From Penium margaritaceum (Eukaryota; Streptophyta; Zygnematophyceae; Desmidiales; Peniaceae), in contig SZWC01000099.1 of the NCBI GenBank assembly GCA_023375785.1, positions 572,702-636,701 on the forward strand: a stretch of DNA of 64,000 bases. The letters run 5' to 3'. The position numbers and the translations under genes were made by a program. Of this stretch, positions 20,001-32,480 are shown in pieces; within the stretch, counting starts at the first letter, position 1, and each line of letters opens with the position of its first letter. The notes beneath the pieces are model-generated. The model searched no databases. It was not told the DNA's origin and saw only the letters and a list, made by a program, of their open reading frames with translations.

Positions 20001-22307
20001 TATAAAAAGGGTAAATAACTGGTGGCTTGGCACGGCTATTGTGCGCAATGCCTTGACAAAGTTGGCATGTGCCACTGACCATGACCACAATGTTTACCAA
20101 GTACCTTAAACGGCTATGAATCATAACACGAGTCAGCCACAGTCAGAGTGTCCAATCCCAGTGCAGGTGTACTAGGCATTCTCTTGCAGGTACAAACAAG
20201 GTAGAATACTGGTGGCTTGTTGTGGCTATTGTGCGCAATGCCTTGACAAAGTGTGCATGTGCCACTGACCATAACCACAAAATTTACCAAGTGACTTTAA
20301 CTTCTACGAATTGTAACACGAGTCAGCCACAGTCAGAGTACCCAATCACAGTGTAAGTTTAATATGCATGACCTTGCAGGTATGAACAAGGTAAAAAACC
20401 GGTGGCTTGGCACGGCTATTGTGCGCAATGCCTTGACAAAGTTGGCATGTGCCACTCACCATGACCACAAAGTTTACCAAGTACCTTAAACGGCTATGAA
20501 TCATAACACGAGTCAGCCACGGTCAGTGTGTCCAATCACAGTGCAGATATAATGGACATGACCTTGTAGGCATAAAAAAGGTACAATACTGGTGGCTCGG
20601 TGTGGCTATTGTGCGCTATGCCTTGACAAAGTTGCAGGTGCCACTGACCATGACCACAATGTCTACCAAGTAACTTTAACTTAAACGAATCGTAACACGA
20701 GTCAGCCACAGTCAGAGTGCCCAATCACAGTTCAGATGTACTAGGCATGACCTTGCAGGTATAAACAAGGTCAAAAACCGGTGGCTTGGCATGGCTCCTG
20801 TGCGCAATGCCTTGACAAAGCTGGCATGTGCTACTGACCATGACCACAATGTTTACCAAGTACCTTCAAAGGCTATGAATCATAACACGAGTCAGCCACG
20901 GTCAGAGTGTCCAATCACAGTGCAGATATACCGGGCATGACCTCGCAGATACAAACAAGGTAGAATACTGGTGGCTCGGTGTGACTATTGTGCACAATGC
21001 ATTGACAAAGTTGGCATGTGCCACTGACCATGACCACAAATGTATCCAAGTCTACTAATCATAACACAAGTCAGCCACTGTCAGAGTGTCCAATCACAGT
21101 GCATATGTACTACGCATGACCTTGCATGTGCAAACAAGGTAGAATACTGGTGGCTCGTTGTTGCTGTTGTGCGCAATGCCATGACAACGTTGGCATGTGC
21201 CACTGACCATGACCACATAGTTTACCAAGTGACTTTAACTTCTACGAATTGTAACACGAGTCAGCCCCGGTCAGAGTGCCCAATGACACTACACATCTAA
21301 TATGCATGACCTTGCAAGTACAAACAAGCTAAAACTCCGGTGGCTTGGCACGGCTATTGTATGCAATGCCTTGACAAAGTTGGCATGTGCCACTGACCAT
21401 GACCATACAGTTTACCAAGTACCTTCACTTGCTATTGATCATAACACCAGTCAGCCACGGTCAGAGCGTCCAATCACAGTGCAGATGTACTAGGCATGAT
21501 CTTGCAAGTTCAAACAGGGTAGAATACTGGTGGCTCGGTGTGGCTATTATACAGAATGCATTGACAAAGTTGGCATGTGCCACTGACCATGACCACATAG
21601 TTTGCCAAGTGACTTTAACTTGTGCGAGTTGTAACACGAGTCAGCTACAGTCAGAGTGCCCAATGACATTGCACATCTAACATGGATGACATTGCAGGTA
21701 TAAACAATGTAAAAAACCGGTGGCTTGGCACAGCTATTGTATGCAATGCATGGACAAAAGTGGCATGTTCTACTGACCATTACCACAAATTTTAGCAAGT
21801 ACTCTAAACAGCTATGAATCATAACACGAGTCAGCCACGGTCAGAGTGTCCAATCACAGTGCAGATATACGGGGCATGACCTTGCATGTATAAACAAGGT
21901 AGAAAACTGGTGGCTGGGCGTGGCTATTGTGTGCAATGCCTTGACAAGACTGGCATGTGCCACTGACCATGACCACAAAGTTTACCATGTGACTTTAACT
22001 TCTACGAATCGTAACACGAGTCAGCCACAGTCAGAGTTCCCCATCAGAGTGCACATATAATATGCATGACCTTACAGGTATAAACAAGGTAAAAAACCGG
22101 TGGCTTGGCACGGCTATTGTGCGCAATTCCTTGACAATGTTGGCATATGCCACTGGCCATGACCACAAAGTTTACCAAGTACCTTAAACGGCTATGAATC
22201 ATAACACGAGTCAGCCACGGCCAGAGTGTCCAATCACAGTGTAGATGTAATAGGCATGATCTTGCAGGTGCAAACAAGGTAGAATACTGGTGGCTCGGTG
22301 TGGCTAT

Positions 22308-22724
22308 TGTGCGCAATGCCTTGACAAAGTTGGCATGTGCCACTGACCATGACCACAATGTTTACCAAGTGACTTTAACTTATACGAATCGTAACACGAG
22401 TCAGCCATATTCAGAGTGCCCAATCAACGTTCAGATGTACTAGGCATGACCTTTTAGGTATAAACAAGGTAAAAAACCGGTAGCTTGGCACGGCTACTGT
22501 GCGCAATGCCTTGACAAAGTTGGCATGTGCCACTGACCATGACCACAATGTTTACCAAGTGACTTTAACTTATACGAATCGTAACACGAGTCAGCCATAT
22601 TCAGAGTGCCCAATCAACGTTCAGATGTACTAGGCATGACCTTTTAGGTATAAACAAGGTAAAAAACCGGTAGCTTGGCACGGCTACTGTGCGCAATGCC
22701 TTGACAAAGTTGGCATGTGCCACT
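22308..22724 (+). repeat. Pair of identical adjacent monomers (lag 190)
   Basis: 22308-22534 and 22498-22724 read identically over 227 bp. They share rare variants such as GCCATATTCAGAG, CAATCAACGTTCAG, CCTTTTAGGTATAAAC and CCGGTAGCTTGG. The unit has duplicated very recently. Elsewhere the first variant appears singly (near 24300). Confidence 0.85.
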
Positions 22725-25700
22725 AACCATGACCACAAAGTCTACCAAGTACCTTAAACGGATATGAATCTTAACACGAGTCAGCCAGATTCAGAGTGTC
22801 CAATCACAGTGCAGATATTCAGGGCATGACCTTGGAGGTACAAACAAGGTAGAATACTGGTGGATCAGTGTGACTATTATGCGCAATACCTTGACAGAGT
22901 TGGCATGTGCCACTGATCATAACCACAAAGTGTACCTAGTACCTTAAACAGATATGAATCATAACACGAGTCAGCCACGGTCAGAGTGTCCAATCACAAT
23001 GCAGATATACTAGGCATGACTTTGCAGGTATAAACAAGGTAGAATACTAGTGGCTCGGTGTGGCTAATGTGCGCAATGCCTTGACAAAGTTGGCATGTGC
23101 CACTGACCATGACAACAAATGTATCCAGGTGACGTTTACTTATATTAATCATAACACGAGTCAGCCATGGTCAGAGTGTCCAATCACAGTGCAGATGTAC
23201 TGGGCATGATCTTGCAGGTTCAAATGAGGTAGAATACTTGTGGCTCGGTGTGGCTATTATGCGCAATGCCTTGACAAAGTTGGCATGTGCCACTGACCAT
23301 GACCACAAAGTTGACCAAGTGACTTTAACTTCTACGAATCGTAACACAAGTCAGCCACGTTCAGAGTGCCCAATCACAGCGCACTTCTAATATGCATGAC
23401 CTTGCAGGTATAAACAAAGCAAAAAACTGGTGGCTTGGTACGGCTATTGTGCGCAATGCCTTGACAAAGCTGGCATGTGCCACTGACCATGACCACAAAG
23501 TTTACCAAGTATATTGAACGGCTATGAATCATATCACGAGTCAGCCATGGTCAGAGTGTCCAACCACAGTGCAGATATATTGGGCATGACCTTGCAGGTA
23601 TAAACAAGGTAGAATACTGGTGGCTCGGTGTGGCTATTGTGCGCAATGCCTTGACAAAGTTGGCACGTGCCACCGACCATGACCACACATTTTACCAAGT
23701 GACTTTAACTTCTACTAGTCATAACACAAGTCAGCTACGGTCGGAGTATCCAATCACAGTGCACGTATAATATGCATGACCTTGCAAGTATAAATAGGGT
23801 AAAAAACTGGTGTCTTGGCACGGCTATTGTGCGCAATGCCTTGACAAAGTTGGCATGTGCCACTGACCATGACCACAAAGTTTACCAAGTACCTTAAACG
23901 GCTATGAATCATAACACGAGTCAGCCACGGTCAGAGTGTCCAATCACAGAGTAGATATACTGGGCATGACCTTGCAGGTATAAACAAGGTGGAATACTGG
24001 TAGCTCGGTGTGGCTATTGTGCGCAATGCCTTGACAAAGTTGGCATGTGCCACTGACCACGGCCACAAATGTATTCAAGTGACTTTTACTTCTATTGATC
24101 ATAACACGAGTCAGCCACTGTCAGAGTGTTCAATCACAACGCATATGTACTAGGCATGATCTTGCAGGTACAAACAAGGTAGAATACTGGTGGCTCGGTG
24201 TGGCTATTGTGCGCAATGCCTTGACAAAGGTCGCATGTGCCACTGACAATGACCACAATGTTTACCAAGTGACTGTAACTTATACGAATCGTAACACGAG
24301 TCAGCCATATTCAGAGTGCTCAATCACAGTTTAGATGTACTAAGCATGACCTTGTAGGTATAAACAAGGTCAAAAACCGGTGGCTTGGCATGGCTACTAT
24401 GCGCAATGCCTTGTGAAAGTTGGCATGTGCCACTGACAATGACCACAAAGTCGACCAAGTACCTTAAACGGCTATGAATCTTAACACGAGTCAGCCACAG
24501 TTAGAGTGTCCAATCACAGTGCACATATGCTGGGCAAAACCTTAGAGGTACAATCAAGGTAGAATACTGGTGGCTCGGTGTGACTATTCTGCGCAATACC
24601 TTGACAAAGTTGGCATGTGCCACTTACCATGACCACAAATGTATCCAACTGACTTTGACTTCTACTGATCATAACACAAGTCAGCCACGGTCAGGGGGTC
24701 CAATCAGAGTGCAGATGTACTAGGCATGATCATGCAGGTGCAAACAAGGTAGAATACTGGTGGCTTGGTGTGGCTATCGTGCGCAATGCCTTGACAAAGT
24801 TGGCATGTGTCACTGACAATGACCACATAGTTAACAAAGTACATTGAACAGCTATGAATCATAACACGAGTCAGCCAGGGTCAGAGTGTCCAATCACAGT
24901 GCAGATATACTGGGCATGACCTTGCATGTATAAACAAGGTACAATACTTTTGGCTTGGTGTGGCTATTGTGCGCAATGCCTTGACAAAGTTGGCATGTGC
25001 CACTCACCATGACCACAAATGTATCCAAGTGACTTTTACTTTCAATGATCATAACACGAGTCAGCCACGGTCAGATCGTCCAATCACAGTGCAGATGTAC
25101 TACGCATTATCTTTCAGGTTCAAACGTTGATTACTGGTGGCTCGGTGTGGCTATTGTGCGCAATGCCTTGACAAAGTTGGCATGTGCCACTGACCATGAC
25201 CACAATGTTTACCAAGTGACTTTCACTTCTACGAATCGTAACACGAGTCACCCACGGTCAGAGTGCCCAATCACAGCGCACTTCTAATCTGCATGACCTT
25301 GCACGTATAAACAAGGTAAAAAACTGGTGGCTTGGTACGGCTATTGTGCGCAATGCCTTAACATAGTTGGTATGTCCCACTGACCATGACCACAAAGTTT
25401 ACCGAGTACATTGAACGACTATGAATCATAACACGAGTCAGTCACGGTCAGAGTGTCCAATCATAGTGCAAATATACTGGGCATGACCTTGAAGGTACAA
25501 ACAAGGTGGAATACTGGTGGCTCGATGTGGCTGTTGTGCGCAATGCCTTGACAAAGTTATCATGTGCCACTGGCCATGACCTCAAAGTTTACCAAGTGAC
25601 TTTAACTTCTACGAATTGTAACAGGAGTCATCCACGGTCAGAGTACCCAATCACAACGAACATGTAATATGCATGACCTTGGAGGTATAAACAAGGTAAA

Positions 25701-25804
25701 AAACTCGTGGCTTGGTACGGCTATTGTGCGCAATGCCTTGACAAAGTTGGTATGTGCCACTGACCATGACCATAACGTTTACCAAGCACATTGAACAGAT
25801 ATGA

Positions 25805-25826
25805 ATCATAACACTCGTGTTATGAT
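25805..25826. other. Satellite polarity switch (inversion junction)
   Basis: Everything left of this point is + polarity satellite and everything right of it is minus polarity. The join is a short palindrome with arms ATCATAACAC (25805-25814) and GTGTTATGAT (25817-25826) around TC. The left side is a class C monomer and the right side a class B monomer, so the arms are not mirror copies. Both sides break at the same conserved ATCATAACACGA element, which suggests fold-back or microhomology joining between inverted monomers. An assembly join of two contigs cannot be excluded from sequence alone. Confidence 0.9.
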
Positions 25827-28372
25827 CAATAGAAGTAAATGTCACTTGGATACATTTGTGGTCATGGTCAGTGGCACATACCAACTTTGTCAAGGCATTG
25901 CGCACAATAGACACACCGAGCCACCAGTATTTTACCTTGCTTATACCTGTTTGGTCATTCCCAGTATATATGCACTATGATTGGGCACTGTGACCGTGGC
26001 TGACACGTGTTATGATTCATAGCCGTTTAAGGTACTTGGTAAACTTTGTGGTCATGGTCAGTGGCACATGCCAACTTTGTCAAGGTTTTGCGCACAATAG
26101 CCGTGCCAATCCACCGCTTTTTTTTAACTTGTTTATACTTGCAAGGTCATGCATATTAGATGTGCACTGTGATTGGGCACTCTGACCGTGGCTGACTTGT
26201 ATTACGATTCGTAGAAGTTTAAGTCACTTGGTAAACTTTGTGGTCATGGTTAGTGGTACATGCCAACTTTTTCAAGGCATTGTGCACAATAGCCACACCG
26301 AGCCACCAGTATTCTACCTATTTTTTCACCTGCAAGATCATGCCTAGTACTTCTGCACTGTGATTGGAAACTCTGACCGTGGTTGACTCGTGTTATGATC
26401 AATAGAAGTAAAAGTCACTTGGATACATTTGTGGTCATCGTCAGTGGCACATTCCAACTTTGTCAATGTATTGCGCACAATAGCCAAACCGAGCCACCAG
26501 TATTCTACCTTGTTTGCACATGCACGATCATGCTTAGTACATGTGCACTGTGACTGGACACTCTGACCATGGGTGAGTTGTGTTATGATCCAGAGAAGTA
26601 AAAGTCACTTGGATACATTTGTGGTCATGGTCAGTGGCACATGCCAACTTTGTCAAGGCATGGCGCAAAATAGCCACACCGAGCCACCAGTGATCTGCCT
26701 TGTTTGAACCTGCAAGATCATGCCTAGTACATCTGCACTGTGATTGGACACTCTGACCGTGGCTGACTCGTGTTGTGATCAGTAGAAGGAAAAGACACTT
26801 GGATACATTTGTGGTCATGGTCAGGGGCACATGCCAACTTTGTCAAGGAATTGCGCACAATAGCCACACCGAGCCACCAGCATTCTACCTTGTTTATACC
26901 TGCAAGGTCACGCCCAGTATATCTGCACTGTGATTGGACACCCTAACCGTGGCTGACTCGTGTTATGATTCATAGCCTTTTAATGTACTTGGTAAAATTT
27001 GTGGTCATGGTCAGTGGCACATGCCAACTTTGTCAAGGCATTGCGCACAATAGCCGTGCCAAGCTACCCGTTTTTTACCTTGTTTATACCTGCAAGGTCA
27101 TGCATATTAGATGTGCGCTTTGATTGGAAACTCTGACCGTGGCTGACTCGTGTTATGATTCGTAGAAGTTAAAGTCACTTGGTAAACTTTGTGGTCATGG
27201 TCAGTGGCACATGCCAACATTGTCAAGGCATTGCGCACAATAGTCACACTGAGCCACCAGTATTCTACCTTGTTTGCACCTACAAGATCAAGCATAGTAC
27301 ATCTGCATTGTGATTGGACACTCTGACCATGGCTGACTCGTGTTATGATCAATATAAGTAAATGTCACTTGGATATATTTGTGGTCATGGTCAGTGGCAC
27401 ATGCCAACTTTGTCAAGGCATTGCGCACAATAGCCACACCGAGCCACCGGTATTTTACCTTGGTCATACCTGTAAGGTCATTTCGTGTATATATGCACTG
27501 TGATTGGACACTCTGACCGTGGCGGACTCGTGTTATGATTCATAGCCGTTAAAGGTACTTGGTAAACTTTGTGGTCATGGCAGTGGCACATGCCAACTTT
27601 GTCAAGGCATTGCGCACAATAGCCGTGCCAATCCACCTGTTTTTTCCTTTGTTTGTACCTGCAAGGTCGTGCATATTAGATGTGCGATGTGATTGGGCAC
27701 TCTGACCGTGGCTGACTCGTGTTACGATTCGTAGAAGTTAAAGTCACATGGTAAACTTTGTGGTCATGGTCAGTGGCACATACCAACTTTGTCAAGGCAT
27801 TGCGCACAATAGCCACACCGAGCCACCAGTATTCTACCCTTTTTTAACCTGCAAGATCATGCCTACTACATCTGCACTGTGATTAAACACTCTAACCGTG
27901 GCTGACTTGTGTTATGATCAGTATAAGTAAAAGTCACTTGGATACATTTGCGGTCATGGTCAGTGGCACATGCCACCTTGGTCAAGGCATTGCGCATACT
28001 AGCCACACTGAGCCACTAGTGTTCAACCATTTTTGTACCTGCAAGATCATGCCTAGTACATCTGCACTGTGATTGGACACTCTAACCGTGGCTGACTTGT
28101 GTCATGATCAATAGAAGTAAGAGTCACTTGGATAAATTTGTAGTCATGGTCAGTGGCACATGCCAACGTTGTCAAGGAATTGCGCACAATAGCCACACCG
28201 AGCCACCAGTATTCTACCTTGTTTATACCTGCAAGGTCATGCCCAGTATATCTGCACTGTGATTGGACAGTCTGACCGTGGCTGACTCGTGTTCTGATTC
28301 ATAGGCGTTAATGTACTTGGTAAACTTTGTGGTCATGGTCAGTGGCACATGCCAACTTTGTCAAGGCAATGC

Positions 28373-28441
28373 GCACAATAGCCGTGCCAAGCCACCAGTA
28401 TGGTGGCTTGGCACGGCTATTGTGCTAAACCCTAAACGCTG
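28373..28441. other. Fold-back scar with telomere-like filler
   Basis: A perfect 25-bp inverted repeat (28373-28397 and 28401-28425, spacer GTA) interrupts a monomer. The second arm is a reversed copy of the CACAATAGCCGTGCCAAGCC segment directly before it. CTAAACCCTAAAC (28425-28437), almost two units of the plant-type telomere repeat CCCTAAA, follows it. The satellite then resumes at CTGTAAGGTCATGCC, with about 20 bp of normal monomer replaced. This pattern is what snap-back, templated end joining of a double-strand break leaves. Confidence 0.85.
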
Positions 28442-31400
28442 TAAGGTCATGCCTAGTACACCTGAACTGTGATTGGGCACTCTGACTGTGGCTGACTCGT
28501 GTTACGATTCATAAAAGTTAAAGTCACCTGGTAAACTTTGTGGTCATGGTCAGTGGCACATGCCAACTTGGTCAAGGCATTGCGCACAATAGCCACACCG
28601 AGCCACCAGTATTCTACATTGTTTTCACCTGCAAGATCATGCCTAGTACATCTGTACTGTGATTGGACACTCTGACCGTGGCTGACTCGTGTTATGATCA
28701 ATAGAAGTAAAAGTCACTTGGATACATTGGTGGTCATGGTCAGTGGCACATGCCAACTTTGTCAAGGAATTGCACACAATAACCACACCGAGCCACCAGT
28801 ATTCTACCTTGTTTATATCTGTAAGGTAATGCACAGTATATCTGCACTGTGATTGGACACTCTGACTGTTGTTCACATGTGTTATGATTCATAGCCGTTT
28901 AAGGTACTTGGTAAACTTTGTGGTCATGGTCAGTGGCACATGCCAACTTTGTCAAGGCATTGCACACAATAGCCCTGCCAAGCCACCGGTTTTTGACATT
29001 GTTTATACATGCAAGCTCATGCCTAGTACATCTGAACTCTGATTGGGCACTCTGACTGTGGCTGACTCGTGTTTCGATTCGTACAAGTTAAAGTCACTTG
29101 GTAAACTTTGTGGTCGTGGTCAGTGGCACATGCCAACTTTGTCAAGGCATTGCGCACAATAGCCGTGCCAAGACACCGGTTTTTAACCGTGTTTATACCT
29201 GCAAGGTCATGCATATTAGATGTGCACTGTGATTGGGTACTCCGACTGTGGGTGACTCGTGCTATGATTATTAGAAGTCAAAGTCACTTGGTAAACTTTG
29301 TGGCCATGGTCAGTGGCACATGCCAACTTTGTCAAGGCATTGCGCACAATAGTCACACCAAGCCACTAGTATTCTACCTTTTTTGCACCTCCAAGATCAT
29401 GCCTAGTACATCTGCATTGTGATTGGACACTCTGACCGTGGCTGACTCGTCTTATGATCAATAGAAGTAAAAGTAACTTGGATACATTTGTGGTCATGGT
29501 CACTGGCACATGCCAACTTTGTCAAGGCATTGTGTACAATAGCCACACCGAGCCACCAGTACTCTACCTTGTTCATACCTGCAAGGTCATGCACATTGTA
29601 TCTGCACTATGATTGGACACTCTGACTGTGGCTGACTCCTGTTATGATTCATAGCCGTTTAAGGTACTTGGTAAAGTTTGTGGTCATGGTCAGTGGCACA
29701 TGCCAACTTTGTCAAGGCATTGCGTACAATAGCCATGCCAACCACTGGTTTTTTGACTTGTTTATACCTGGAAGGTCATGCATATAAGATGTGCACTGTG
29801 ATTGGGCACTCTGACCGTGGCTGACTCGTATTACAATTCGTAGAAGTTAAAGTAACTTGGTAAACTTTGTGGTCATGGTTAGTGGTACATGCCAACTTCG
29901 TCAAGGCATTGCGCACAATTGCCACACCGAACCACCAATATTCTACCTTGTTTGCACGTGCAAGGTCATGCCTAGTACATCTGCACTGTGATTGGACACT
30001 CTGACGGTGGCTGACTCGTGTTATGATCAATAGAAGTAAAAGTCATTTGGATACATTTGTGGTCATGGTCAGTGGCACATGCCAAAATTGTCAAGGCATT
30101 GCACACAATAGCCACACCAAGCCACCATAATTATACCTTGTTCATACCTGTAAGGTCATGCCCATTATATCTGCACTGTGACTTGACACTCTGACCGTGG
30201 CTGACTTGTGTTATAATTCATAGCCGTTTAAAGTACTTGGTAAACTTTGTGGTCATGGTCAGTGGCATATGCCTAATTTGTCAAGGTATTGCACACAATA
30301 GCCGTGCCAAGCCATGGGTTTTTTACCTTGTTCATACCTTCAAGGTCATGCCTGGTATATCTGAACTGTGATTAGGCAGTCTGGCTGTAGATGACTCCTG
30401 TTTCGATTCGTAGAAGTTAAAGTAACCTGGTAAACTTTGTCGTCATGGTCAGTGGCACTTGCCAACCTTGTCAAGGCATTGCGCACAATAGTCGTGCCAA
30501 GACACTAGTTTTTGACCATGTTTATACCTGCAAGGTCATGCATATTAGATGTGCACTATGATTGGATACTCTAACCGTGGCTGACTCGTGTTATGGTTCG
30601 TAGAGGTTAAAGTCACTTGGCAATCTTTGCGGTCATGGTCAGTGGCACATGCCAACTTTGTCAAGGCATTGGGCATAATAGCCACACCGAGCCACTAGTA
30701 TTCTACCTTTTTTGCACCTGCAAGATCTTTCCCAGTACATGTGCACTGTGATTGGACACTCTGACCTTGGCTAACTCGTGTTATGATCAATAGAAGTAAA
30801 TGTCACTTGGATACATTTGTGGTCATGGTCAGTGGCACGTGCCAACTTTGTCAAGGCATTGCGCACAATAGCCATACCGAGCCACCTGTATTCTACCTTG
30901 TTCATACCTACAATGTCATGCACAGTATATCTGTACTGTGACTGGACACTCTGATTGTAGCTGACTCGTGTTGTGATTCATAGCCGTTTATGGTACGTGG
31001 TAAACTTTGTGGTCATTGTCAGTGGCACATGCCAACTTTGTCAAGGCATTGCGCACAATAGCCGTGCCAAGCCACCGGTTTTTTAACTTGTTTATACCTG
31101 CAAGGTCATGCATATTAGATGTGCACAATGATTGGGCACTCTGACCGTGGCTGACTCGTGATACGATTCATAGAAATTAAAGTCACTTGGTAAACTTTGT
31201 GGTCATGGTCAGTGGCACATGCCAACTTCGTCAAGGCATTAAGCACAATAGCCACGCCGAGCCACCAGTATTCTACCTTCTTTGCACCTGCAAGGTTCTG
31301 CCTAGTACATTTGCACTGTGATTGGACACTCGGACCGTGGCTGACTTGTGTTATGATCAATAGAATTAAAAGTCACTTAGTTACATTTGTGGTCATGGTC

Positions 31401-31799
31401 AATGGCACATGCCAACTTTGTCAAGGCATTGCGTACAATAGCCACGCCGAGCCACCAGTATTCTACCTTGTTTATACCTGTAAGATCATGTCCAGTATAT
31501 CTGCACTGTGATTGGACACTCTGCCTGTGGCTGACTCGTGTTATGATTCATAACCGTTTAAGGTACTTGGTAAACTTTGTGGTCATGGTCTGTGGCTCAT
31601 GCCAGCTTTGTCAAGGCATTGCGTACAATAACCATTCCAAGCCACCGGTTTTTTTCCTTGTTTATACCTGTAAGGTCATGTCTAGTACATCTGAGTTGTG
31701 ATTGGGCACTCTGACTGTGGCTGACTCGTGTTACGATTCATAGAAGTTAGAGTCACTTGGTAAACTTTGTGGTCATGGTCAGTGGCAAATGCCAACTTG

Positions 31800-32480
31800 G
31801 TCAAGGCATTGCGCACAATAGCCACACTGAGCCACCAGTATTCTACATTGTTTGCACCTGCAAGATCATGCCTAGTACATCTGTAATGTGATTGGACACT
31901 CTGACCGTGGCTGACTCGTGTTATGATCAATAGAAGTAAAAGTAACTTGGATACATTGGTGGTCATGGTCAGTGGCACATGCCAACTTTATCAAGGAATT
32001 GCACACAATAACCACACCGAGCCACCTGTATTCTACCTTGTTTATATCTGTAAGGTCATGCACAGTATATCTGTACTATGATTGGACACTCTGACTGTGG
32101 CTGACCCGTGTTATGATTCATAGCCGTTTAAGGTACTTGGTAAACTCTGTGGTCATGGTCAGTGGCACATGCCAACTTTGTCAAGGCATTGCGCACAATA
32201 GCCACACCGAGCCACCAGTATTCTACATTGTTTGAACCTGCAAGATCATGCCTAGTACATGTGTACTGTGATTGGACACTCTGACCGTGGCTGACTCGTG
32301 TTATGATCAATACAAGTAAAAGTCACTTGGATACATTGGTGGTCATGGTCAGTGGCACATGCCAACTTTGTCAAGGAATTGCACACAATAACCACGCCGA
32401 GCCACCAGTATTCTACCTTGTTTATATCTGTAAGGTCATGCACAGTATATCTGCACTGTGATTGGACACTGTGACTGTGG
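31800..32480 (-). repeat. Two-monomer (380-bp) local duplication
   Basis: The stretch with GGAATTGCACACAATAACC, TTTATATCTGTAAGG and CATGCACAGTATATCTG appears at about 31990-32070 and again 380 bp on at about 32370-32450. Both copies are preceded by the same class B monomer with GATACATTGGTGG. A related dimer lies near 28700-28840. Confidence 0.75.

Larger units (their letters stand above)
14028..25814 (+). repeat. 190-bp satellite array, + polarity, second block
   Basis: About 62 monomers have the same polarity as the first block and resume in phase after the LTR element. Classes A, B and C are intermixed. A locally common A variant carries GTTCAGATGTACTAGGCATG in place of the GTGCACATCTAATATGCATG form, so sub-variants have spread locally. 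Most changes are single bases, and many are CG to TG or CA. No gene, insertion or other repeat is seen apart from the duplication at 22308-22724. The block ends within a class C monomer at the polarity switch. Confidence 0.97.

Noticed and set aside
25651-25914. 87-codon frame crossing the polarity switch
   Set aside because: It joins the sense translation of one monomer to the antisense translation of another. It has no independent support.
28425-28437. True telomere or chromosome end
   Set aside because: There are fewer than two telomere-type units and satellite continues on both sides. At most it is an interstitial filler.
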